Source of the DNA: SOIA01 sp964346585
Lineage (GTDB): Bacteria > Acidobacteriota > Aminicenantia > Aminicenantales > Aminicenantaceae
NCBI GenBank assembly: GCA_964346585.1
Contig: CAYFVQ010000100.1
Coordinates: 1-11,877 of the forward strand
Length of the DNA: 11,877 nt
Direction of reading: 5' to 3'
Numbering within the stretch: the stretch's first letter is position 1; the number at the start of each line of letters is the position of its first letter. A model generated the notes under the pieces. The model did not search any database and was not told where the DNA came from. It was given only the letters and a program-made list of their open reading frames with translations. Positions 4,608-11,394 of this stretch are shown one piece after another. The position numbers and the translations under genes are program-made.

Positions 4608-6581
4608 TCAGAGATTGTGGAGATAAGAGGTTAAGTTAATATTCTTATTGGATATTCCAATTTTTTGTCTGATATTTCTGCGGTGCTTTTCTACCGTCCT
4701 GAAAGAGATACTTAAGAGATTAGAGATATCTTTGCTCGTCAGGCCGCCTTTTATCATGTTACAAATTTCAATTTCTCTAGGTGTGAGATTCAAGTTTTTT
4801 TCCGTTATTTTAGTGCCAAATGTCGAAGTTAATCCTCTTAAATGGTGTTGAAGCAAATCGACATACTTAAGGGGATTTTTCTCAATGACAAGCTTTTTTA
4901 AAATTGGAGAGACGACAACATTTATGTTAGTCTCTATATCATTTTTTATCTTTCTTTTTTCTACCTCGATCTGCGCTATGATTTCCCTGAGGGCTATATT
5001 CTTCTGCTCCAGAGCTAACTTCTGTTTTTGCAGTTTTGATTCAGACTCTTTCAGTTCCTGCTCCACTTTCTTCCGTTCTGCAATTTCCCGCTTAAGCTGT
5101 TCGTTGGTCGCTTTTAAGTCAGCCGTGCCTTCTTCCACAAGTTCTTCAAGATGCTCTCGATATCTTTTCACTATTTCCTCTACTCGTCTGCGTTGAAGAG
5201 CTACCGATGCCTGGCCAATGAATGTTTCTATAAGACTTCTTTTTTTCAGCTCGTCCCTATCCCGAGTTATAATTACAGCGTTACCGAATATCTTCCCTTC
5301 CTTTGTGAAACCCATGATATAGATGTTTCCCAAATGGAGAAGTTTCTCCAGCGTATTGCAGATGTGCTTTGGAATTTTTTCAAAACTGAGGACATACAAG
5401 CCTCCCGGGACTTTGAACAGCCTTCCAGTAGAGATTTCTGCCCGCGCTTCCTCACTGATCGGGAAGGACATTCCTACAGGATCCTTCTTTAGAATCTTTA
5501 GGACGCTTTCAATTTCCTTCCTCACTCCTAAGAAAGTCCGTACTTGGATGCTTTGAGTGTTCTCATCGAATGAATTAACAAGAACAAGAGAGTTGCCCAC
5601 GAGTTCTCTCAGTCGCTTGCCTATGAGCTTGTAGATATCCGATTTGGGAGGAAGCTCCACGAATTCCATAGCTGTCTTTGATAAAAAAGCGAGGTCGCGG
5701 AAATATTGCTTTTCTTTCTCCTCCGTCTTTTTGCGTTCGGTGATGTCTTCTACAGCTCCCTCATAGTACAGTATCCGTCCTTCGCTATCCTGTACGGCTC
5801 GGGCATTATCTCGGATCCAGAAAACAGTGCCGTCGTGTCGACGACATTGCGCTTCAAAACCCCTAACCACGCCTTTGCATTCCATTTTTTCCTGCCACTC
5901 TTTGCGGTCATCAGGGTTCACATAATCGTCAATGACATTTCCTTTTAGAAAGGCCTCCCGATTTGGGAACCTGACCATTTGCAGCAGGGCGTTGTTTACT
6001 TCTAGTTTTTTTCCTTCAGGAGTAGAGCGGTAAAGTCCTACAGGAATGCCCTCGAATAGGCTCTGCAGCCTGTTCTTAGTTTCCCATAAATCTTTCTCAG
6101 TCCGTTTGCGCGCGGTGATGTCTCTCCCAACAGCTTCAATCGCATAGGGCTTTCCTTCTCGATAGATAACGAAGGCTTCTGTCTCTACCCAAATATAGCT
6201 GCCATCTTTCCTTTTAAATTTGTATTCGGAGTGTTTTTTCTGGGAACCGTTCTTTTTAATCTCCTTGAAGGTTTTGAGAGCAGCGGATAGCTGGTCTTCC
6301 TCAATCATTGAGAACAGACTCAGAGAGAGTAATTCTTTTTTCGTATAGCCCAACAACTTCAAGGCGGCTTTGTTCGCATCGAGGAATCTACCTTCGAAAT
6401 CATGCACACATACACAGCAAAGTGAGCGGTCGAAAAAGGCCTGGTATCTTTCTTGACTTTTCTTCAAGGCCTCTTCCGTCTCTTTGTGTTTGATTTCTGT
6501 CTTTTCCAATTCAGCATTTCTTTTGCTCAATTTTACCAATTCATCCATGAGCTGCTTTGTTGGCTTGTCTTGTTCTTTCAT
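4608..6581 (-). CDS. PAS-PAS-GAF sensor with LuxR-type DNA-binding domain
   Basis: A 657-residue cytosolic one-component regulator. Order: N-terminal coiled coil (about 1-45); PAS/PAC 1 (about 41-157, ending G-R-D-I-T-A-R-K-R); PAS/PAC 2 (about 165-283, ending E-D-I-T-E-R-K-K); GAF-like domain (about 287-466); long coiled coil (about 465-555); LuxR/GerE helix-turn-helix (about 596-645, L-T-P-R-E-I-E-I-C to V-E-K-H-R-R-N-I). There is no histidine kinase core, no receiver domain and no membrane segment, so signal sensing and DNA binding sit in one chain. The linker before the helix-turn-helix (A-Q-I-E-x-E-K-R-K-I-K) is typical of PAS-LuxR proteins. The ATG at 6581 is chosen because GGAGG lies 5 bases upstream; a TTG 8 codons earlier lacks this. 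The ligand and target genes are unknown. An inverted repeat at 6620-6637 could be an autoregulatory site. Confidence 0.9.
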   Translation of the reverse strand: MKEQDKPTKQLMDELVKLSKRNAELEKTEIKHKETEEALKKSQERYQAFFDRSLCCVCVHDFEGRFLDANKAALKLLGYTKKELLSLSLFSMIEEDQLSAALKTFKEIKKNGSQKKHSEYKFKRKDGSYIWVETEAFVIYREGKPYAIEAVGRDITARKRTEKDLWETKNRLQSLFEGIPVGLYRSTPEGKKLEVNNALLQMVRFPNREAFLKGNVIDDYVNPDDRKEWQEKMECKGVVRGFEAQCRRHDGTVFWIRDNARAVQDSEGRILYYEGAVEDITERKKTEEKEKQYFRDLAFLSKTAMEFVELPPKSDIYKLIGKRLRELVGNSLVLVNSFDENTQSIQVRTFLGVRKEIESVLKILKKDPVGMSFPISEEARAEISTGRLFKVPGGLYVLSFEKIPKHICNTLEKLLHLGNIYIMGFTKEGKIFGNAVIITRDRDELKKRSLIETFIGQASVALQRRRVEEIVKRYREHLEELVEEGTADLKATNEQLKREIAERKKVEQELKESESKLQKQKLALEQKNIALREIIAQIEVEKRKIKNDIETNINVVVSPILKKLVIEKNPLKYVDLLQHHLRGLTSTFGTKITEKNLNLTPREIEICNMIKGGLTSKDISNLLSISFRTVEKHRRNIRQKIGISNKNINLTSYLHNL

Positions 6582-6619
6582 CTTACCCTCCACGCGCAGG
6601 AGCAATATTGCCTAACAGG

Positions 6620-6637
6620 ACGTATTGACCCATACGT
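6620..6637. promoter_or_regulatory. Inverted repeat upstream of the PAS-LuxR gene
   Basis: ACGTAT (6620-6625), six bases, then ATACGT (6632-6637): a perfect 6-bp dyad about 40 bases upstream of the regulator start at 6581. LuxR/GerE-type domains bind dyad sites as dimers, so this is a candidate operator for the regulator itself. It is too short to be sure. Confidence 0.35.
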
Positions 6638-6798
6638 TACAGAGAAAATTCAGGAATTAATGCTCTCTCTTTTGCTATATTACACTTTCCCTTTCTTCAA
6701 TCGATTCCACCTGAATCGCAGAAGAAAGGTTATAACATTTGTGAAATTTTTAGTCAAAGTTGAAATCGTATGATGAAATGATATGAAACGATATGAGG

Positions 6799-6829
6799 AG
6801 AAGCCAGGGTTTTAGGGGATGTGGCTTCT
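6799..6829 (-). terminator. Hairpin after the propeller gene
   Basis: AGAAGCCA (6799-6806) and TGGCTTCT (6822-6829) form a perfect 8-bp stem with a 15-base loop, 17 bases past the stop of the propeller gene (minus strand). It probably ends or stabilises that transcript. It lacks a U-run, so it is not a textbook Rho-independent terminator. The AAGCCAG string is shared with other repeats in this window. Confidence 0.4.
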
Positions 6830-6845
6830 TGTTGCCGTAAGATCG

Positions 6846-7988
6846 CTAATAGTTCCAGGTAACTTTGTAACGTTTGACAAACTGATAACCATCCTCGTCT
6901 TCTTCAATGGTGTATATCTTCCCTTTCTTCATCACAGCGATCCCGAAGTTTAAAGGAATTTTTGCGATGTACCTCCCTTCGGAGTCAAAGACATCATAGG
7001 AGTATTTCTCACCGCTATCCGGTTTCTCCCAGGTTAGAACAAAAATCCGCCCTTCCTCATCTGATTTGAAATAAACGAATGCCGAATGATAACGCGAGAA
7101 TTTGATTTTTCTCCCAGGAAGGAGGTCCCGCTGCCTTTCTTCTTTTTCCGCTTCCGAGATTAAGACAGGATCATATTCCTTTATGATTTTCTTTATGACT
7201 TTGCCTTCAGGACTGATAATTTGTAATTCATAATCCTCTGGATACCCATACAAAAGGCAATCGTCATCCATAACCTGACAATAGAACATCGGCATGAAGG
7301 GATTGAACGGCTTTGATGGGTCTGGCACAGGTATTTTGGCAATAGTAGTGATTAGATTTAAGTCACTATCAAATTTCAATAATTCAAAATGGGCTGGTCG
7401 CGGATCCAGGGCGATGTTTAAGACATAGTAATTTTCTTTTGAATCACAATACACCCTATCTGGTCGAAATTTCTTTATATCCTTTGATTTTATAAATGCT
7501 CCCTCCAGAGTAAAAAACAGGATTTTCCTGTTCCTACCGTCATTCACCAGCAGTTCATATTTTGCGGTTATTTGGATACTGTAGATTCTGCCGATTTCTC
7601 CAGGACCCTCTCCTGCATTGCCAAATACCCTGAGAAATTTTCCATTTTTTTCAAAAACTTTGATTTTCGTTTCTTTCCTGTCCGCAACATAGATATTCTC
7701 ATCTTCATCGATCACAAAATTTCTGATTTCCGAAAACATATAATTTTCATCGCCCTCTACTGTACCGATTTTCAAGTCTTCCTCTACGGAGAATATCTCA
7801 TCTCCATACATCGGTTTTTTCGGATTCTTAACGACGATGACTCCATTTTCCTTTTCAATTTTTCCTTTCCATTCAGCTTTTTGCCCACCATAGGAAGCAA
7901 ACAAAATAGAGGCTGAAAGGAATAGGACGATCGAGAATATCGTAGCTTTATTTTTCATTTTCCCATCATTGCTGATTTTTTTTATCAT
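6846..7988 (-). CDS. Secreted six-bladed beta-propeller protein (NHL-like)
   Basis: A 380-residue exported protein. A basic N-terminus followed by a hydrophobic stretch (about 14-31, ending in small residues A-S) looks like a Sec signal peptide; there is no lipobox cysteine. Then comes the family signature W-K-G-x-I-x-x-E-N-G-V-x-V-V-K-N-P (40-56). Propeller strands follow, with NHL-like repeats such as F-V-I-D-E-D-E-N-I-Y-V-A-D (91-103), F-x-x-N-G-K-F-L-R-V-F-G (112-123) and G-E-G-P-G-E-I (126-132). The C-terminal blade is F-D-S-E-G-R-Y-I-A-K-I-P. Such proteins are thought to bind ligands or proteins outside the cytoplasm; no enzyme activity can be assigned. The start ATG at 7988 has GGAG 7 bases upstream; ATG 7958 is an alternative that shortens the signal peptide's basic region. 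A partial paralogue lies at 11395-11877. Confidence 0.85.
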   Translation of the reverse strand: MIKKISNDGKMKNKATIFSIVLFLSASILFASYGGQKAEWKGKIEKENGVIVVKNPKKPMYGDEIFSVEEDLKIGTVEGDENYMFSEIRNFVIDEDENIYVADRKETKIKVFEKNGKFLRVFGNAGEGPGEIGRIYSIQITAKYELLVNDGRNRKILFFTLEGAFIKSKDIKKFRPDRVYCDSKENYYVLNIALDPRPAHFELLKFDSDLNLITTIAKIPVPDPSKPFNPFMPMFYCQVMDDDCLLYGYPEDYELQIISPEGKVIKKIIKEYDPVLISEAEKEERQRDLLPGRKIKFSRYHSAFVYFKSDEEGRIFVLTWEKPDSGEKYSYDVFDSEGRYIAKIPLNFGIAVMKKGKIYTIEEDEDGYQFVKRYKVTWNY

Positions 7989-8156
7989 TATATCGCTCCG
8001 GAGGGGAGAGGAACAAGGGCTTTAAATTTATCTTTTCTCCAGCGTTGAGTAAAAAATTTTTCTTTTTAACTGGTGGAACATTGAAAAAGACTGTTCAGCT
8101 GGGCTGGCGGAGATTTTTTTGCCAAAAAAACACAGCAAGGAGTCAGAGTATTTTTA

Positions 8157-8200
8157 AGCTAAATATAGAGAAAAGACGTATGAGCCGAATATAGAGAAAA
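8157..8200. repeat. Direct repeat in the divergent intergenic region
   Basis: AGCTAAATATAGAGAAAA (8157-8174) recurs as AGCCGAATATAGAGAAAA (8183-8200), 16 of 18 identical, with a 26-base period (about 2.5 helical turns). It lies between the divergent propeller gene and the membrane-protein gene, 72 bases upstream of the latter. It could be a pair of regulator sites. Confidence 0.5.
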
Positions 8201-8224
8201 AGGGCCGTGCATCCAGTATACGCG

Positions 8225-8271
8225 TTGAATTTTCTTCTGAATTTATTAGTATATATAATGGAGGGTGGAAA
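8225..8271 (+). promoter_or_regulatory. Possible promoter and ribosome-binding site of the membrane-protein gene
   Basis: TTGAAT (8225-8230) and TAGTAT (8247-8252) are separated by 16 bases. A better -10 match, TATAAT (8254-8259), is too far from the -35 box and directly touches the ribosome-binding site. GGAGG (8260-8264) lies 7 bases before the ATG at 8272 and supports that start. Confidence 0.3.
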
Positions 8272-8757
8272 ATGAGCGCACTCAAGATATTAAACGCTCT
8301 TAAAAGACACAAATTTAAAATATTACTCCTTGTCCTTTACGTACCGGTATCCTGCAGCCTGATCGGTCTTTTAGCCTATTACATGAGATGTCCCAGCCCA
8401 GTTGTTGGAAGCTATCCCTTTCTCGATGTGTTCTTATTTTATGCCACGCCTTTTTTTGGCGATTTTGGCGTCATGAATTTGCCGGCATTAGTGCTGAGTT
8501 TGGCCATTCTTCTTTTAATGGTCATATCGACGGATTCGTCCAAACCCATTATTACAATTTACCCAATCAGGATAGTCCTTCTGGTATTGATTGTTTTGAT
8601 CACGATTCTCGTCGTGATTTTTAATATTATATCGCCTCTTCTTTTTCAGCCTGAACACTACATGCTCTTATTTTTGTATGTGGATGTTCACCTGATTTTG
8701 GTATTTCTTCTGACTTTCCTTCCCCTTTTTCGGAAATTGAAAACAAAGCTGGTATAG
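8272..8757 (+). CDS. Small integral membrane protein, four predicted helices
   Basis: A 161-residue hydrophobic protein of no recognised family. Likely membrane helices lie at about 15-37, 66-87, 96-121 and 130-153, with a further hydrophobic stretch around 47-62 that may dip into the membrane. The N-terminus (K-R-H-K-F-K) and the C-terminus (F-R-K-L-K-T-K) are both basic, which by the positive-inside rule puts both ends in the cytoplasm. A GGAGG ribbon-binding site 7 bases before the ATG supports translation. It is divergent from the propeller gene, and its 3' end faces the activase gene across about 200 bases with no clear terminator. No enzymatic motif is visible. Confidence 0.72.
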   Translation: MSALKILNALKRHKFKILLLVLYVPVSCSLIGLLAYYMRCPSPVVGSYPFLDVFLFYATPFFGDFGVMNLPALVLSLAILLLMVISTDSSKPIITIYPIRIVLLVLIVLITILVVIFNIISPLLFQPEHYMLLFLYVDVHLILVFLLTFLPLFRKLKTKLV

Positions 8758-8959
8758 ACAGGAGCATCCCTATTTTATCCTCTTAATGTGAGTCAGCTCG
8801 GTTTGATTCTCTTCTGCCCTCACTAGGTATCCATCCCTTTCTCTTCGATACTTCTCTTTGAACAGGTTGTGTCTTTTTCTCTTGCAGACATGGCTGTTTT
8901 CAGTGGAAAAGAGATTTTGATTATGAGTGAATGGAGAGGGAGGACTCAGCGACAGTCAG

Positions 8960-9718
8960 CTATTGAGCGACCGTATCATTCGCGAGCAGGGCTGCACCCA
9001 AAGCCACCACGATCTGAGGCTCTTCAGGACGGTTGATCGTCTGTTTTAATTGTTTTTCCAGAATGGTATGCAGACAGTCATTCTTCGCGCCACCGCCAAC
9101 GAATAAGATGTCTTTCTCCAACGGCATCTTGGCAAACATTGGCTGCAGCCTTTGAGCGATGGATAGATGCAGGCCCAGAGCGATTTCATCTTTGGGTTTT
9201 CCGGATGTTATCAGAGAAACGACCTCAGACTCGGCAAACACGGTGCACATGCTGGTGATGTTGATGTGATCTGAAGCATTCAACGCCGTCTGCACAAACG
9301 TTTCAATATCCGTATCAAAAGCATGAGCCATGATCTCCAGGAATTTCCCGGTGCCGGCCGCACAGCGGTCATTCATCTCGAAATCGAGGACATTGCCCTT
9401 TTCATTGAGCTGGATAAGCTTGTAGTCCTGTCCTCCGATGTCCAGGACTGAGCGGCATGAGGGAAACAGATGATACGCCCCACGTCCGCAGGCTTTTATC
9501 TCAGAGATGCGTTCGGCGTCGAAGTTCTCGCAGATGAGATGTCTTCCGTAACCAGTGGCCATGATCGGCGATTTTCCGAGGCGGCTGAGAGTCTTCTTGA
9601 CCCGGGCGAGGGGGTCGTGAGAAGTTTCGAATATTTCCTGATGTTGGATCTCTCCGTCCACCAGTTGCACGATTTTGGTTGTTCGGGAACCCAGGTCGAT
9701 ACCGATGACTTTGCTCAT
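8960..9718 (-). CDS. ATP-dependent [4Fe-4S] activase of the HgdC/BadF family
   Basis: A 252-residue cytosolic ASKHA-fold ATPase. It hydrolyses ATP to push one low-potential electron from a bridging [4Fe-4S] cluster into its partner dehydratase or reductase. Seen in the sequence: phosphate-1 motif D-L-G-S-R-T-T-K (8-15), D-I-G-G-Q-D (93-98), adenosine-motif G-G-G-A-K-N (208-213), and the two cluster cysteines Cys119 (N-D-R-C-A-A-G-T-G-K) and Cys158 (T-S-M-C-T-V-F-A-E-S-E). In known family members one such pair from each monomer binds the cluster between two subunits. The length is normal for the family (about 250-270). Its ATG overlaps the stop of the upstream gene by 4 bases (ATGA), implying translational coupling and one-to-one use with that partner. 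Confidence 0.93.
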   Translation of the reverse strand: MSKVIGIDLGSRTTKIVQLVDGEIQHQEIFETSHDPLARVKKTLSRLGKSPIMATGYGRHLICENFDAERISEIKACGRGAYHLFPSCRSVLDIGGQDYKLIQLNEKGNVLDFEMNDRCAAGTGKFLEIMAHAFDTDIETFVQTALNASDHINITSMCTVFAESEVVSLITSGKPKDEIALGLHLSIAQRLQPMFAKMPLEKDILFVGGGAKNDCLHTILEKQLKQTINRPEEPQIVVALGAALLANDTVAQ

Positions 9719-10995
9719 GACGATTCTTTAATGACTTCAGAAAACGCCTCGATTCTTGTGCGGATTCGTCCGACATCCTCTTGAGAGTAATCACTCTCGA
9801 TCTTAATGGAAGGGATGCCCATTTTTTTGAGGATGTTTTCTACGAGCTTGGCCTCGATGTTGTAGGTGTGACAGTACATCAGGATATTCTGGATCACTCC
9901 CTGCACTTTATAATCTTTCACCAGTTGATGGATGCTGTCGATTCGCTCTGTATTGGGAGAAAAGCAGGAACAGTCAATGGCAAAATAGCGATCCGCCACA
10001 GCCTTCATCATCCCATCTAAATCCTTCTGGTTCTCATCCACCAGGTCCCGGTAGTACCTCAAACCCGTGCAGGATTCATCGATCACGATGCGCAGACCGG
10101 ATGACTCTGCGATGTAATGAATCTTTGCGTTTCCCATGGGCGAAGGTGAACCGGCGATCATCACCCGAATCCCATCGCTGTTGTAGGCGGAGAGACCGGA
10201 ATCAGCCCGTTTCTGGAGTTCATCCGCTAGGGCCTCTGTATCCTCGATGAACTTATGGATATCCTGATTCAGAGCAACCTGGGAGACCAAAAGGGCATCC
10301 AGGCCGCTGATGGGCGGATCCGGGAGCTTCCTGAATTCATTGATGCGCTGCAGGGCTTTTCGTCTTCGATTGACGAGTTTTATTGTTTCTCTCAACTTCT
10401 TGGGTGTGACTTTCACTCCTGACAGGTTCTCCACCATATCCCTGAAATTGTAGACCTCTTGAAGCCACAGGCCCCTGTCTATTGGATTCTTTTTCTGTGG
10501 GACTTCCATGACCTTGAAGCCCAACAGGTCCCAGGCTTTCTTTTTAGCGTCACAGGTTGTCTCGCCCAAGGCGAAGTCTTTGAGAGTTTTATAAGGGCAG
10601 GTGTTACTGAATGCCATCCCGAAAGTGGAGCGGATGATCGGACAGATATCCCGGGGGAACATCTTGTCGGCATAGGACACTGACCAGTCCGAGCCGCCGC
10701 AGAGCGGGATGGGAAGGACATCGGCAGCCAGGGCGATCTCATCCGGAACATAGATGCAGAAAGTGCCGATTGATTTCCCGCCTTTTTTTCGGTATTCGAG
10801 AATTTCTGCCACACGTTCTGCATGGCTGGCATGGAAGGAGTTGTCAAATCTCTCCATGGATTTAGGACGGTTTTTCTGGGAGAGATGGGTCTTTTTGTGC
10901 AGGTTGGATTGATTTTCTATGAGCTGGTCATGAAGCTCCAGGTCTAAGCCCAGTTCCTCCCACATTTTCCTGTGTTGACTCATTTTTTTACTCAT
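9715..10995 (-). CDS. 2-hydroxyacyl-CoA dehydratase/double-cubane-cluster-type reductase
   Basis: A 426-residue cytosolic iron-sulfur protein of the HgdB/BcrB/YjiM superfamily. Family landmarks: G-T-F-C-I-Y-V-P-D-E (77-86), C-P-I-I-R-S-T-F-G (118-126), C-P-Y (133-135) and G-E-T-T-C-D-A-K-K-K-A (144-154). Cysteines at 80, 99, 118, 133, 148, 309, 342, 344 and 375 exceed the three or four needed for one [4Fe-4S] cluster. There is one such subunit here, not the usual A/B pair, and it is coupled to its own activase. That arrangement, the length and the cysteine count fit the double-cubane-cluster protein (DCCP) branch, which reduces small molecules, at least as well as a true 2-hydroxyacyl-CoA dehydratase. 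No CoA-transferase or acyl-CoA gene is nearby. The ATG at 10995 has no clear ribosome-binding site; ATGs 4 and 10 codons later are alternatives. Confidence 0.9.
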   Translation of the reverse strand: MSKKMSQHRKMWEELGLDLELHDQLIENQSNLHKKTHLSQKNRPKSMERFDNSFHASHAERVAEILEYRKKGGKSIGTFCIYVPDEIALAADVLPIPLCGGSDWSVSYADKMFPRDICPIIRSTFGMAFSNTCPYKTLKDFALGETTCDAKKKAWDLLGFKVMEVPQKKNPIDRGLWLQEVYNFRDMVENLSGVKVTPKKLRETIKLVNRRRKALQRINEFRKLPDPPISGLDALLVSQVALNQDIHKFIEDTEALADELQKRADSGLSAYNSDGIRVMIAGSPSPMGNAKIHYIAESSGLRIVIDESCTGLRYYRDLVDENQKDLDGMMKAVADRYFAIDCSCFSPNTERIDSIHQLVKDYKVQGVIQNILMYCHTYNIEAKLVENILKKMGIPSIKIESDYSQEDVGRIRTRIEAFSEVIKESS

Positions 10996-11027
10996 TGCTT
11001 TTGTATTTTAGGAGAAATCAATATTTT

Positions 11028-11041
11028 ATCCCCTGGGGGAT
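11028..11041. promoter_or_regulatory. Palindrome upstream of the dehydratase operon
   Basis: ATCCCC-TG-GGGGAT is a perfect dyad 33 to 46 bases upstream of the dehydratase start. The position suits an operator for the operon. No regulator gene is adjacent. Confidence 0.35.
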
Positions 11042-11155
11042 GCCAGGTCAAATGGGGAGCACAATCGCACGGAAGAAGAATTTGATTGACAGGAGGAGGG
11101 AAAGGATTTAAATGGCGATTATAACTCTTCGATGAGTTTAGTAATTTCACATTCA

Positions 11156-11311
11156 TGTCATTGCGAACGGAGTGAAGCAATCTCAGGCTCCTGTCATTGC
11201 GAGCGAAGCGTGGCAATCTCATCAAAAGAAATATATTTTCCTCAAAGAGATTGCCACGCTACGCTCGCAATGACAATAAGGTAATATTGCTACGCTACGC
11301 CCGCAATGACA
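11156..11311. repeat. Four-unit inverted array of a short intergenic palindromic repeat
   Basis: Units 1 (11156-11184) and 2 (11192-11220) read TGTCATTGCGA...GCAATCTC on the plus strand. Units 3 (11247-11275) and 4 (about 11284-11311) are the same sequence inverted. Unit 3 is the reverse complement of unit 2 with one mismatch in 29 bases. Each unit has its own ATTGC/GCAAT dyad. Units 2 with 3 and 1 with 4 can form nested stems. This TCATTGCGAGCGAAGC repeat type is widespread between genes in many bacterial genomes. It lies downstream of the partial propeller gene and upstream of the dehydratase operon, all on the minus strand, so it may end or stabilise the first transcript. The rest of 10996-11394 shows no gene. 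Confidence 0.85.
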
Positions 11312-11394
11312 CTTTTAGCTTTAGTATCATTAATAAAAGTGATGCCTAATTACTGATCGAGTTCACCGGGCCCTTTTTCAACTGAATAGATTTA

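Noticed and set aside
4648..6493. Several 60- to 113-codon open frames overlapping the PAS-LuxR gene
   Set aside because: All lie inside a well-supported regulator gene in other frames and have no recognisable protein content.
8114..8130. T7-GCC-A7 perfect inverted repeat
   Set aside because: An A/T-only stem with a 3-base loop is unstable and common by chance in AT-rich sequence.
9470..10847. Open frames of 74 to 122 codons overlapping the dehydratase and activase genes
   Set aside because: They are shadows of two strongly supported genes in GC-rich sequence.
10992..11225. A 77-codon minus-strand open frame over the repeat units
   Set aside because: It is the translation of the intergenic palindromic repeats (R-F-A-R-N-D type residues), a common false gene call, with no ribosome-binding site or family.
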